A stretch of 41,329 nt of DNA, taken from the NCBI GenBank assembly GCA_015063625.1, contig SVTT01000013.1, forward strand, positions 1-41,329. The letters run 5' to 3'. The stretch is from Oscillospiraceae bacterium. GTDB taxonomy: Bacteria > Bacillota > Clostridia > Oscillospirales > CAG-272. Below the pieces are notes generated by a model. The model ran no database searches. It worked only from the letters and a program-made list of their open reading frames with translations, and was not told the DNA's origin. Position numbers and translations under genes: made by a program. Shown in pieces: positions 15,009 to 22,938 of this stretch (its first letter is position 1; the number at the start of each line of letters is the position of its first letter).

Positions 15009-15168
15009 TAAAAAAGTGCGTCCCAAAGGGAACGCACCGAAAAAATGCATCCCCTTAGTTTGTTGTCACACAAATGCTCTCCCAACGAAGGTATGAGTAA
15101 AAGGGGAAAACACTTTTTACCAAAAGTATTTTCCCTTCGTTGGTCAGAACATATGCAATTTGTGTGAC
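15009..15168 (-). promoter_or_regulatory. Structured leader with terminator/antiterminator switch (candidate riboswitch)
   Basis: Read on the minus strand from 15168. Outer helix P1 pairs GTCACACAAATTGC (15168-15155) with GCATTTGTGTGAC (15077-15065). P2 pairs CCAACGAAGG (15143-15134) with CCTTCGTTGG (15091-15082). P3 pairs GGGAAAATACTTTT (15135-15122) with AAAAGTGTTTTCCC (15117-15104). Downstream, terminator arms GTGCGTTCCC (15037-15028) and GGGACGCAC (15024-15016) are followed by six T. AAGGGGATGCA (15056-15046) can instead pair over 11 bp with TGCGTTCCCTT (15036-15026), which destroys the terminator. CCCCTT in the P3/P2 junction can sequester AAGGGG. The ligand is unknown; I see no match to T-box, SAM, THF, lysine, c-di-GMP or B12 cores. 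Confidence 0.65.
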
Positions 15169-15174
15169 GGGCAT

Positions 15175-15203
15175 ATTTTACCACATTCCTGACGATTTGT
15201 CAA
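15175..15203 (-). promoter_or_regulatory. Promoter of the structured leader
   Basis: Minus-strand TTGACA (15203-15198), a 17-base spacer and TAAAAT (15180-15175) with an upstream TG. The predicted start is at about 15168, the first base of helix P1. Confidence 0.8.
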
Positions 15204-15224
15204 CAGAGCTTGAGAATTTCAACT

Positions 15225-15266
15225 AAAAAAGCACACATTGCCTTGATAGACAATGTGTGCTTTTTT
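15225..15266. terminator. Bidirectional terminator after tRNA-Thr
   Basis: AAAAAAGCACACATTG (15225-15240) and CAATGTGTGCTTTTTT (15251-15266) are perfect 16-bp arms, with T tracts on both strands. It ends the tRNA transcript on the minus strand. Confidence 0.9.
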
Positions 15267-15267
15267 C

Positions 15268-15342
15268 TGGAGCTGGTGGTGAGATTTGAACTCACGACCT
15301 GCTGATTACGAATCAGCTGCACTGCCCCTGTGCTACACCAGC
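15268..15342 (-). tRNA. tRNA-Thr (anticodon CGT)
   Basis: A minus-strand cloverleaf. The acceptor GCTGGTG pairs with CACCAGC, the D-stem is GCAC/GTGC, and the anticodon stem GCTGA/TCAGC encloses the loop TTCGTAA with anticodon CGT (reads ACG). The T-arm is GTGAG-TTCAAAT-CTCAC and the genome encodes TCCA. Decodes threonine. Confidence 0.95.
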
Positions 15343-15360
15343 AAAACGTGGACAGTGCCT

Positions 15361-15389
15361 ATTATAACACATTCTTTTTTGGAATGCAA
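15361..15389 (-). promoter_or_regulatory. Promoter of tRNA-Thr
   Basis: Minus-strand TTGCAT (15389-15384), a 17-base spacer and TATAAT (15366-15361), about 19 bases upstream of the mature tRNA 5' end. Confidence 0.65.
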
Positions 15390-15485
15390 GTGGTTTTTTG
15401 ATTTTTTTAAACGCGAGGCACTACAAATTCCTGAATCTAACGGTGAAACCGCTTGGTTTTCTCTCATTGGTGTATAATGCTCTTG

Positions 15486-15582
15486 CTCTCTCGTTGGTTT
15501 TTTCCGACAATGAAATGATGCAGCAAAGCAAGCGACAGCTCAATACCTCTCGGTAAAAAGCTGCCGCTTTTTCTTTTTCGGG
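15486..15582 (+). ncRNA. Possible small RNA (weak)
   Basis: A TATAAT (15473-15478) without a good -35 lies upstream of a GTTGG-TTTTTT-CCGAC hairpin and a strong terminator-type hairpin with arms AAGCGACAGCT (15530-15540) and AGCTGCCGCTT (15559-15569), followed by a T-rich tract. No gene on the plus strand would need this terminator. It could instead be part of the spoIIIAH 3' region. Confidence 0.3.
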
Positions 15583-15616
15583 CTATCTTAATGAGGCAGC
15601 CCCTTTTACGTGATTC

Positions 15617-16177
15617 TCATTTCGTGATGATGCGTATGTTGGTGGGAAGAATGCCCGCCTGCTCGTACACGATCTCATTGATCTGGGAGATCTGGCTCTG
15701 CTGCAGTCCGTCGCTCTCCACGACCACCGAGCAGCTGTCACCGTTGATGATCGCCACGCACTGCGTAAAGCCCTTGGAGATCACCAGCGATTCGATATTC
15801 GCTTCTGCCTCCATTGCCTTGGCAAGCTCGGCGATCTCCGCAAGCGCACCGGTCTTGGTCGCCTCGTCGGCGTTTTCGTTGTCAACCACGCTCTGCAATA
15901 CCTCAAGTGCCTCGTCGCGTGCGCGCTGGCGACTCACCTGCGTGGCGGAAAAGTAACCGTCGAGAGTGGTGGTCACGTCGTTGCCGCCTGTGTTCTCGGT
16001 GTTCTCTCCCGTGCCGTCCCCTGCGGGATCGTTCACGTTGGCGGGGTTACCGAAGAGCATAAAATTGAGCACCAGTGCTGCGGCGATCAGTACCACCGCA
16101 CAGCAAAGCACCACGTGCCGACGGGCTATCTTGAAGCTGCGCTTTTCTTTTTTTGCCATTTCGAGTTGATGTTCCAT
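15617..16177 (-). CDS. spoIIIAH: SpoIIIAH, stage III sporulation protein AH
   Basis: A 186-aa protein. The ATG at 16177 follows AAGGAGGAAAG. After a basic N-terminus there is one membrane helix (about residues 23-42), a low-complexity Asn/Gly/Thr linker and a C-terminal YscJ/FliF-type ring domain (FSATQVSRQRARDEALEVLQ...FTQCVAIINGDSCSVVV...IRIITK). In Bacillus and Clostridioides, mother-cell SpoIIIAH binds forespore SpoIIQ across the intermembrane space and forms the feeding-tube channel. It is normally the last gene of the eight-gene spoIIIAA-AH operon. Here it is alone, with a sigma-E-like promoter directly upstream. Confidence 0.9.
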   Translation of the reverse strand: MEHQLEMAKKEKRSFKIARRHVVLCCAVVLIAAALVLNFMLFGNPANVNDPAGDGTGENTENTGGNDVTTTLDGYFSATQVSRQRARDEALEVLQSVVDNENADEATKTGALAEIAELAKAMEAEANIESLVISKGFTQCVAIINGDSCSVVVESDGLQQSQISQINEIVYEQAGILPTNIRIITK

Positions 16178-16208
16178 CTTTCTTTCCTCCTTGTTTTGGC
16201 CTCATTCT

Positions 16209-16237
16209 CATATATGCTGTTGACGACCGGAATATAC
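16209..16237 (-). promoter_or_regulatory. Sigma-E-like promoter of spoIIIAH
   Basis: Minus-strand GTATATT (16237-16231), a 14-base spacer and CATATATG (16216-16209) compare well with the sigma-E pattern ATATT-N14-CATACANT. The predicted start leaves a short leader containing AAGGAGG. This fits the mother-cell control known for spoIIIA. Confidence 0.5.
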
Positions 16238-16379
16238 CGCCCTTTCCCATTTTTTTAGAAAAGCCCACGGCAGGAATGGGTGATGTTCTTAGCGAAGAAT
16301 TTTTAAAAAACCATTAAGTGCGAGCATCGCATTTGACTGGTCAAACGCAAATATGGGCTAAGCCCAAACCCTTATAACG

Positions 16380-16640
16380 ACAGAAGAGAGAACAAATCGG
16401 TTTATAGCCGAGATGTCCTCTCTTTTTCTGTTAGTGATGTTTTTGCTAACGCAAAAGGATGTTATGCTATGCATAATGATGTTGCTCGCCAAGGCTCGCA
16501 GTGATGTGATGTTTGCCCACTGTGCCGAAGGCACAACATCATTCACGCAGTGAACATCACAAGGCGAAGCCGTCATCACTTGCCCACAAGGGCAAACATC
16601 GTTTAGCGTGATTTGTCCGTTAAGGACATCACGCTAAACG
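16380..16640. repeat. Composite block of short hairpins joined by GATG/CATC
   Basis: Small hairpins follow one another: TTTTGC/GCAAAA (16441-16456), TTATGC/GCATAA (16462-16476), TGTGCC/GGCACA (16521-16535), TTCAC/GTGAA (16542-16554), GGC/GCC (16563-16571), TTGCCC/GGGCAA (16580-16595) and a 13-bp-arm palindrome CGTTTAGCGTGAT (16600-16640). GATG linkers on the left turn into CATC linkers on the right. Open frames across it are not genes. Confidence 0.7.
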
Positions 16641-16664
16641 TCGGGACAAGTTGTCGGCAAGCTC

Positions 16665-16717
16665 TTGACACCCCCTTTCCGGGGTGCTATAATAACCATA
16701 ATAGTTGCACGCGCAAC
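16665..16717 (+). promoter_or_regulatory. Promoter and MarR operator of the second ABC operon
   Basis: Perfect TTGACA (16665-16670), a 17-base spacer and TATAAT (16688-16693). The spacer carries the inverted repeat CACCCC/GGGGTG (16669-16686). GTTGC-ACGC-GCAAC (16704-16717) lies just downstream of the start site. Either may be the MarR site. Confidence 0.8.
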
Positions 16718-16739
16718 CAATCACATAAGAGGAGGAGCT

Positions 16740-17171
16740 ATGCCATCCTACAACCGATTGATCAATACCATCAGCCGCTGCGGCGCTCTCTGGCGCACCG
16801 AGCGTCTGGCGGGCACGGGCATCGGTCCCTTTGATCACCCTTACCTATTTTATATCTGCCGTCACCCCGGGGTGTCGCAGGACACGCTGTGCCGCGAGCT
16901 GTTCGTCAACAAAAGCAGCGTGACTCGGCACATGACGCACCTGGAGCGCGAGGGCTTTATCACCCGTGAGCCCTCTCCCGACGACCGCCGCGTGCTGCTG
17001 GTATCGCCCACCGAGCGCGCCATGGAGATCCTCCCCCTCCTGCGAGAGGTGGCGGGAGAATGGAACGGCGTGCTGACACAGGGCTTTACCGAGGAGGAGA
17101 CCGCACAGTTTGCCTCCCTGCTCGCGCGCGCCATGCAAAACGCCAAGGAGAAGGCAGGTGACGGGATATGA
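16740..17171 (+). CDS. MarR-family repressor of the second ABC operon
   Basis: A 143-aa winged-helix protein starting at the ATG at 16740 behind AAGAGGAGG; the longer frame upstream crosses the promoter. The HTH and wing are clear (GVSQDTLCRELFVNKSSVTRH, then THLEREGFITREPSPDDRR with LLVSPTERA). Its stop codon overlaps the ATG of the first ABC gene (ATGA), so regulator and transporter are translationally coupled. It probably represses this operon and responds to a toxic or signalling compound exported by the pump. Confidence 0.9.
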   Translation: MPSYNRLINTISRCGALWRTERLAGTGIGPFDHPYLFYICRHPGVSQDTLCRELFVNKSSVTRHMTHLEREGFITREPSPDDRRVLLVSPTERAMEILPLLREVAGEWNGVLTQGFTEEETAQFASLLARAMQNAKEKAGDGI

Positions 17172-18898
17172 AATTCATTTTCAAGTATCTGCGCCCCCTT
17201 GTGCCCTCTCTTTGCTTCGGCATGACCGTCAAGGTGCTTGCCACCCTGTTTGAGCTGGCGCTTCCCTATATCCTGAGCCACATCCTGGATCGTGTGGTGC
17301 CGACGGGAGAAATGGCTTACATCTTCGGCTGGGGTGCCGCCATGATCGTTGCGGCACTGCTTGCCTGCATCGGCAACATCATCGCCAACCGCAATGCGGC
17401 AGGCGTGGCAAGAGATGCCTCACGCCGCATCCGACACGACCTGTTTGAAGCCACCATGCATCTGACGGCGCGGGAGACCGACCGCTTCACCGTGCCCTCT
17501 CTGGAGTCCCGACTGACCTCGGACACCTACAATGTGCACCACTTCATCGGCATGATGCAGCGCATCGGCGTGCGCGCCCCCATTCTGCTTCTGGGCGGCA
17601 TGGCGATCACGCTGGTGCTGGACAGGCGTCTCGCGCTGGTGCTCATTGCCACGCTGCCCCTGATCGGCATCACGGTATTTGCCATCACCTTTAAGGGTCT
17701 TCCCCTTTACCGCGAAAATCAGCGCGCGGTGGACGGCATGGTGCGCGTGGTGCGCGAGGACTGCCAGGGCGTACGCGTGATCAAGGCGCTCTCCAAGGAG
17801 GATTTTGAAAGCCGCCGCTACGACGCCGCCAATCGCAATCTGGTGGCAAGGGAGCAAAAGGCGGGCGTGACCATGGCGCTTTCCCAGCCCCTGATCAACC
17901 TGTTCCTCAATCTCGGACTTGTGGCGGTCATCTTCGTGGGCGCGTATTTCGTCAACATCGATCTCTCCAAGCCCGGGCGCATCATCGCCTTTATTCAATA
18001 TTTCACCCTCATGTCGGGGGCTATGACGGTCATCACCCGTATTTTCGTCCAGTACACCAAAAGCGTTGCCTCGGCAAACCGCATCTCGGAGGTCATTGAC
18101 ACCGCAAAGGCGCACGACAAGGGCGAGCCGCTGACGCAAACCGAAAATACCCCTGTGGACGATACGCGTTTTATTGAATTTGAAGGAGTCAGCTTCTCCT
18201 ATAACGGCAGGAAAAACAACCTCAGCGACATCAGCTTTTCCCTGCCGCGCGGCGGAACGCTCGGCATCATCGGCGCGACCGGCTCGGGCAAAACCACTCT
18301 CACGGCACTGCTCATGCGCTTTTACGACGCCGACAGCGGCGAGATCCGCATCGGGGGCAAGCCCCTCTCGTACTACGACACTGCCACACTGCGCGGCATG
18401 TTCGGCGTGGTGATGCAAAACGACTTCATCAGCGCCGACACGGTTGCCGAGAACATCCGCTTTGGCAGAACGATCTCCGAGGAGTCCATCCGCCGCGCCG
18501 CACGCCTTGCACAGGCGGCAGAATTCATCGAAGCCTTTGAGGACGGCTACGAGCACGCCCTCACTGCCAAGGGAACCAACCTTTCGGGCGGTCAGCGTCA
18601 GCGCGTGCTGATCGCAAGAGCGCTCGCGGGTGACCCCGAGATCCTCATTCTTGACGACGCCTCCTCGGCGCTCGACTATAAGACCGATGCCAACCTGCGC
18701 CGTGCCATCCGCGAGGAGCTGCATACCACCACCGTGGTGATCGCCCAGCGCGTCAGCTCGGTCATGCACGCCGATCACATCCTCGTGCTTGACCACGGAC
18801 GGGTCATCGGCGCGGGCACGCACGCCCAGCTGATGGAGCAGTGCAGTGCCTACCGCGAGATCAGCGATTCACAGATGGGAGGTGCCTTCCTTGAATAA
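17168..18898 (+). CDS. Heterodimeric ABC exporter subunit, degenerate half (copy 2)
   Basis: A 576-aa exporter half with six membrane segments and a C-terminal ATPase domain. Walker A GATGSGKT lies at 369-376 and LSGGQ at 472-476. Walker B ILILDD has D497 in place of the catalytic Glu, and the switch residue is Q527 (IAQRVSS) in place of His. Both replacements match the 601-aa protein of the first operon, so this is its paralogue. It is coupled upstream to MarR and downstream to the catalytic half by overlapping codons. Confidence 0.9.
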   Translation: MKFIFKYLRPLVPSLCFGMTVKVLATLFELALPYILSHILDRVVPTGEMAYIFGWGAAMIVAALLACIGNIIANRNAAGVARDASRRIRHDLFEATMHLTARETDRFTVPSLESRLTSDTYNVHHFIGMMQRIGVRAPILLLGGMAITLVLDRRLALVLIATLPLIGITVFAITFKGLPLYRENQRAVDGMVRVVREDCQGVRVIKALSKEDFESRRYDAANRNLVAREQKAGVTMALSQPLINLFLNLGLVAVIFVGAYFVNIDLSKPGRIIAFIQYFTLMSGAMTVITRIFVQYTKSVASANRISEVIDTAKAHDKGEPLTQTENTPVDDTRFIEFEGVSFSYNGRKNNLSDISFSLPRGGTLGIIGATGSGKTTLTALLMRFYDADSGEIRIGGKPLSYYDTATLRGMFGVVMQNDFISADTVAENIRFGRTISEESIRRAARLAQAAEFIEAFEDGYEHALTAKGTNLSGGQRQRVLIARALAGDPEILILDDASSALDYKTDANLRRAIREELHTTTVVIAQRVSSVMHADHILVLDHGRVIGAGTHAQLMEQCSAYREISDSQMGGAFLE

Positions 18899-20747
18899 TA
18901 TGCGTACGGGCGGCGGTGGCGGCGGACTCGGCAAATCCCGCAGCCTTTCCTCCACCACCGTTGATCAAAAGCAAAGCACCGCCACCAAAATACGCGTGCT
19001 CCGCCGCATGGGAAAATATCTGCTCCGCTACCCCTTTACCGTGCTGCTCGCGCTGCTTTTAATGCTCTCCTCCAATCTTCTTGCGCTGGCAGGTCCGAAG
19101 CTCTCGGGCAAGGCGATCGACGCCCTTTCGCTCGGCGTCGGCGCAGTGGATTTTGACACCGTGAAGCTCTATGCCCTGCTCCTCATTGCCTTTTATGCCG
19201 CCTCGGCGATCCTTTCCTACTGCCTGTCGGTGCTGATGGTCAAGCTGAGCCAAAAGATCATCTACACCATGCGCCGCCAGGTCTTTGACCATCTCATCAC
19301 CCTGCCTGTCGGCTACTTTGACACGCACGCCACGGGCGATATCATCAGCCACATCTCCTATGACATCGATACGGTCAACGCCTCACTCTCGCACGACCTC
19401 CTGCAGGTGCTTGCCAGCATCGTGACCGTGGTGGGCGCGCTTGCCATGATGATCTCGATCTCACCCCCCCTCATTCTCGTGTTTGTCGTCACGGTGCCCA
19501 TTTCGATCCTCTTTACACGCTATAAGACCAAGCGCATCCGCCCCCTTTTCAAGGCGCGCTCCATGAAGCTGGGTCAGCTGAACGGCTACGCCGAGGAGAT
19601 GCTTTCGGGGCAAAAGACCATCCGCGCCTACGCGCGGGAGGACATCATCCTCTCCCGCTTTGACGAGCGTAACGAGGAGGCGGTCACCGCCTATCACCGC
19701 GCAGACTGGCACGGCGCCATCATCGGCCCCTCGGTCAATCTCATCAACAACCTTTCGATCGCCCTTGTCACGGTGTTCGGCGGCTTGCTTTACATGCTCT
19801 CCGCCACCAATCCCTCGCTTGCTCCCATCCTGGTCATCTCGCTGGGCGGCGTTTCGGCGTTCGTGCAATATTCCCGCAAGTTTGCGGGGCCCATCAACGA
19901 GCTTGCCAATATCGTCAGCGAGCTGCAATCGGCAACCGCCGCCGCAGAGCGCGTGTTCCGACTGATCGACGAGGAGAGCGAGCCTGCCGACCGCCCCGAC
20001 GCCAAGCTGCTGGAGGCAGTGACGGGTGACGTGGATTTCTCGCACGTCCGCTTCGGCTACGTGCCCGAGCGCACCATCCTTCACGATCTCACGGTGCACG
20101 CCGCCCCCGGCACCACGGTTGCCATCGTGGGTCCGACGGGTGCGGGAAAGACCACCATCATCAACCTGCTCATGCGCTTCTACGACGTGGGCGAGGGCAG
20201 CATCCGCGTGGACGGCACCGACATCAGGGACGCCACCCGCCGATCTCTGCGATCCTCCTTTACCATGGTGCTTCAGGACACCTGGCTCTTCTGCGGCACG
20301 ATCTTTGAAAACATCACCTACGGCAAGGAGAGCGCCACCATGGAGGAGGTCGTTGCCGCCGCCAAGGCAGCGCACATCCACGACTATATCGAATCACTGC
20401 CCGCAGGCTACGACACCGTGCTGACCGACGACGGCGTCAACATCTCCAAGGGTCAGCGCCAGCTCATCACCATTGCACGCGCCATGCTCTCGGATTCCTC
20501 CATGCTCATTCTCGACGAGGCGACCTCCAACGTCGACTCCCGTACCGAGCAAGCCATTCAGGCGGCAATGCACACCCTGATGCAGGGGCGCACCTGCTTC
20601 GTGATCGCACACCGTCTTTCCACCATTCAGGGCGCAGACGTCATTCTGGTGGTCAAGGACGGCAACGTGATCGAATCGGGCAACCACGGGAGCCTGATGG
20701 CAAGCGGCGGCTTTTACGCCTCGCTTTACAACTCTCAGTTCCGATAA
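18891..20747 (+). CDS. Heterodimeric ABC exporter subunit, catalytic-Glu half (copy 2)
   Basis: A 618-aa exporter half. I choose the TTG at 18891 as start: GGGAGG lies 8 bases upstream, and TTGAATAA overlaps the previous stop codon exactly as ATGAATAA does in the first operon, giving the same N-terminus MNN. The ATG at 18900 is only three codons later but is too far from the ribosome site. The N-terminus is Gly/Ser-rich, then six membrane segments and an ATPase domain with Walker A GPTGAGKT, the degenerate signature ISKGQ, Walker B MLILDE with the catalytic Glu, and IAHRLST with the switch His. It pairs with the 576-aa subunit. Confidence 0.9.
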   Translation: MNNMRTGGGGGGLGKSRSLSSTTVDQKQSTATKIRVLRRMGKYLLRYPFTVLLALLLMLSSNLLALAGPKLSGKAIDALSLGVGAVDFDTVKLYALLLIAFYAASAILSYCLSVLMVKLSQKIIYTMRRQVFDHLITLPVGYFDTHATGDIISHISYDIDTVNASLSHDLLQVLASIVTVVGALAMMISISPPLILVFVVTVPISILFTRYKTKRIRPLFKARSMKLGQLNGYAEEMLSGQKTIRAYAREDIILSRFDERNEEAVTAYHRADWHGAIIGPSVNLINNLSIALVTVFGGLLYMLSATNPSLAPILVISLGGVSAFVQYSRKFAGPINELANIVSELQSATAAAERVFRLIDEESEPADRPDAKLLEAVTGDVDFSHVRFGYVPERTILHDLTVHAAPGTTVAIVGPTGAGKTTIINLLMRFYDVGEGSIRVDGTDIRDATRRSLRSSFTMVLQDTWLFCGTIFENITYGKESATMEEVVAAAKAAHIHDYIESLPAGYDTVLTDDGVNISKGQRQLITIARAMLSDSSMLILDEATSNVDSRTEQAIQAAMHTLMQGRTCFVIAHRLSTIQGADVILVVKDGNVIESGNHGSLMASGGFYASLYNSQFR

Positions 20748-20763
20748 AAAGAGGGGGAACGGT

Positions 20764-22215
20764 ATGAAGATCACACTGCTTGCCCTCAACGGCTCCTTCT
20801 CACATTCAAGCCTCGCCATCCGCTGTCTGCGCGACGCACTGCAGCGAGAAACCGAGCACGAGGTCACGCTGGTCGAGGCGACCCTGCGCGACCGCACCGC
20901 AGCCGTGCTGGAGCGTTTGGTTGAGGAGAACGCCGATCTTTACGGCTTCTCGCTCTATATCTGGAATCTCCCGCAGATGCTCTCGCTTGCCTGCGATCTG
21001 AAGACGCTTCGCCCCAAGGCGCACGTCGTCCTCGGTGGCCCTGAGGCGTCCTTTGCCACCGAGCGCTTTGACGCTCTGCCCTTCCCACACACCGTCATCA
21101 CGGGCGAGGGGGAGTCGGCGATCGTGACGCTTGCCGAGCTGCTTGCCACAGGTAAGCAGCCGCCCGCGCGCATGGCGGGCACTCCCGATCCGCATTTTAC
21201 CGAAGGTGGTATCCGATATCCCGAAAACGAGCCCGTTTCGGCACTTGTTTACTATGAATCGTCAAGAGGCTGTCCCTTTTCCTGTCGCTTCTGTCTATCC
21301 TCGGCAGGTCACGGCGTACGCGCCAAGAGCGCCGAGCAGACTCTTGCGGATCTGCTGCTGTTTGAGCAGCACCGAGAGCCCCTCACCGTCAAGCTGGTGG
21401 ACCGCACCTTCAACTTTGACCGCGAGCGCGCAAAGGCGATCTGGCAGGGGCTTCTTGACGAACGGTACACCAAGTGCTATCACTTTGAGATCTGTGCCGC
21501 ACTGCTTGACGAGGAATCGTTTGAGATCCTCTCCCATTTCAAAAAGGGCAAGGTGCAGCTGGAGATCGGCTTGCAGAGCACCAACGAAAAAACGCTTGCC
21601 GCTATCGGGCGGCGAAACGATGCGGACGCCGTGATCGCGGCGGCAGCGCGCATCAAGCAGCAGGGCAACATCCACGTGCACCTTGATCTGATCGCAGGGC
21701 TGCCCCACGAGGATCTGCCCTCCTTCAGGCAGTCCTTTGACCGCGCCTTTTTCGCCGCCGATCACCTGCAGCTCGGCTTTCTCAAGCTGCTCCACGGCAC
21801 GGCGCTGCGCGAGGATGCCGCGTCCTACGGCATCAGGTTTTCCAAGGACCCCCCCTATACGGTGCTTGAAACAGACTGTCTTTCCTTTGGAGAGCTCTGC
21901 CGTCTGCGGCGCATTGCGGCATTGCTTGACCGCATGACCGAGCGCGGACGCTTTGCCCATTCGCTCCACGCCCTCCTGCCAAGGATCTGCTCTCCCTTCG
22001 ACCTTTTTGACGGCTTTGCGGCACACCTGGCAAGCAAGGACCGACGCGAGCTACAGCAGATCGGCAGCAGAGAGCTGTTCTTCCACCTTGCCGATTACGG
22101 CATGACCCTGCTTGAGGGTGCTGACCGCGCCGCATTTCTGGAGGCGGTCAAGACCGACTTTGCGGCGTGCGAGGTGCGCCGCGTATCCGACTTTGAAAAG
22201 AGGTATCAGCAATGA
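20764..22215 (+). CDS. B12-binding-domain radical SAM protein (DUF4080-type)
   Basis: A 483-aa protein. Residues 1-135 form a Rossmann-like cobalamin-binding-type domain (GFSLYIWNLPQML...VVLGGPEASF...VITGEGE). The radical SAM core follows, with C170, C174 and C177 in RGCPFSCRFC binding the 4Fe-4S cluster. The C-terminal part (about 350-480) matches the DUF4080 architecture. The substrate of this common clostridial family is unknown, and the canonical DxHxxG B12 ligand is not evident, so cobalamin binding is uncertain. It follows the ABC genes by 16 bases and overlaps the SDR gene (ATGA), so it may be read from the MarR-controlled promoter. Confidence 0.85.
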   Translation: MKITLLALNGSFSHSSLAIRCLRDALQRETEHEVTLVEATLRDRTAAVLERLVEENADLYGFSLYIWNLPQMLSLACDLKTLRPKAHVVLGGPEASFATERFDALPFPHTVITGEGESAIVTLAELLATGKQPPARMAGTPDPHFTEGGIRYPENEPVSALVYYESSRGCPFSCRFCLSSAGHGVRAKSAEQTLADLLLFEQHREPLTVKLVDRTFNFDRERAKAIWQGLLDERYTKCYHFEICAALLDEESFEILSHFKKGKVQLEIGLQSTNEKTLAAIGRRNDADAVIAAAARIKQQGNIHVHLDLIAGLPHEDLPSFRQSFDRAFFAADHLQLGFLKLLHGTALREDAASYGIRFSKDPPYTVLETDCLSFGELCRLRRIAALLDRMTERGRFAHSLHALLPRICSPFDLFDGFAAHLASKDRRELQQIGSRELFFHLADYGMTLLEGADRAAFLEAVKTDFAACEVRRVSDFEKRYQQ

Positions 22216-22931
22216 AGCGAGTATTGATCACAGGAGGCTCGCGCGGCATCGGCGCGGCGATCCTTGAGGCATTTGCCGCCGCAGGCGACCGTGTGGCGTT
22301 CGTCTACCGCCAAAACGACGGGGCAGCAGAACGGATGGCAGCAAAAAGCGGAGCGTTTGCCATTAAGGCAGACGTCAGCGACCCCGACGAGGTGCGCCGC
22401 GCCGTGAGGGAGGCGACCGAGGCGCTCGGGGGTGCACCCGACGTCCTGATCAACAACGCGGGCGTGGCAAGCCTTTGCCTCTCGCGCGATCTTTCGGATG
22501 CTGAATTCCGCAGGGTGCTTGACACCAACCTCTCGGCTGTCTTTTATTTCTGCCGCGAGGTGCAGGGCGCCATGATCGCCAAGGGCTTCGGGCGCATCGT
22601 AAACATCGGCTCGATGTGGGGAAAGGTGGGTGCCTCCTGCGAGGTGGCATACTCCGCCGCAAAGGCGGGCGTTCGGGGGTTAACGATGGCTCTTGCCAAG
22701 GAGCTGGGCCCCTCGGGCATCACCGTGAACTGCGTCGAGCCCGGCGTCATTGACACCGACATGAACGCATCGCTCGATGCGGATGCCCGTGCCGAGCTGG
22801 CAGACGCCACTCCGCTTTGCCGCCTCGGAACGGCAAAGGAGGTTGCCGACGCCGTGCTCTTCCTCTCCTCGGAGAACGCCGCCTTTATCACGGGGCAATG
22901 CCTCGGCGTCGACGGCGGCTTTGCGGTATAA
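22212..22931 (+). CDS. Short-chain dehydrogenase/reductase (FabG-like)
   Basis: A 239-aa classical SDR. The cofactor loop TGGSRGIG lies at 7-14, NNAG at 81-84, and the catalytic S134, Y147 and K151 (YSAAK) are in place. The end ITGQCLGVDGGFAV is typical of 3-oxoacyl-ACP reductase-like enzymes. FabG itself usually lies in a fatty-acid gene cluster; this copy overlaps the radical SAM gene and ends in a strong terminator, so a specialised reductase role is equally possible. Confidence 0.85.
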   Translation: MKRVLITGGSRGIGAAILEAFAAAGDRVAFVYRQNDGAAERMAAKSGAFAIKADVSDPDEVRRAVREATEALGGAPDVLINNAGVASLCLSRDLSDAEFRRVLDTNLSAVFYFCREVQGAMIAKGFGRIVNIGSMWGKVGASCEVAYSAAKAGVRGLTMALAKELGPSGITVNCVEPGVIDTDMNASLDADARAELADATPLCRLGTAKEVADAVLFLSSENAAFITGQCLGVDGGFAV

Positions 22932-22938
22932 GCATCAA

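Noticed and set aside
15009-15168. T-box leader
   Set aside because: The T-box core (AGGGTGGNACCGCG) is absent and the downstream gene is not amino-acid related.
15065-15168. Leader hairpin as a MITE
   Set aside because: No target-site duplication flanks the arms, and a promoter starts exactly at its edge; not fully excluded, noted as an alternative in the finding.
16358-16579. 73-codon minus-strand frame
   Set aside because: It translates the hairpin block (NDVV, VHCVND patterns) and has no start signal.
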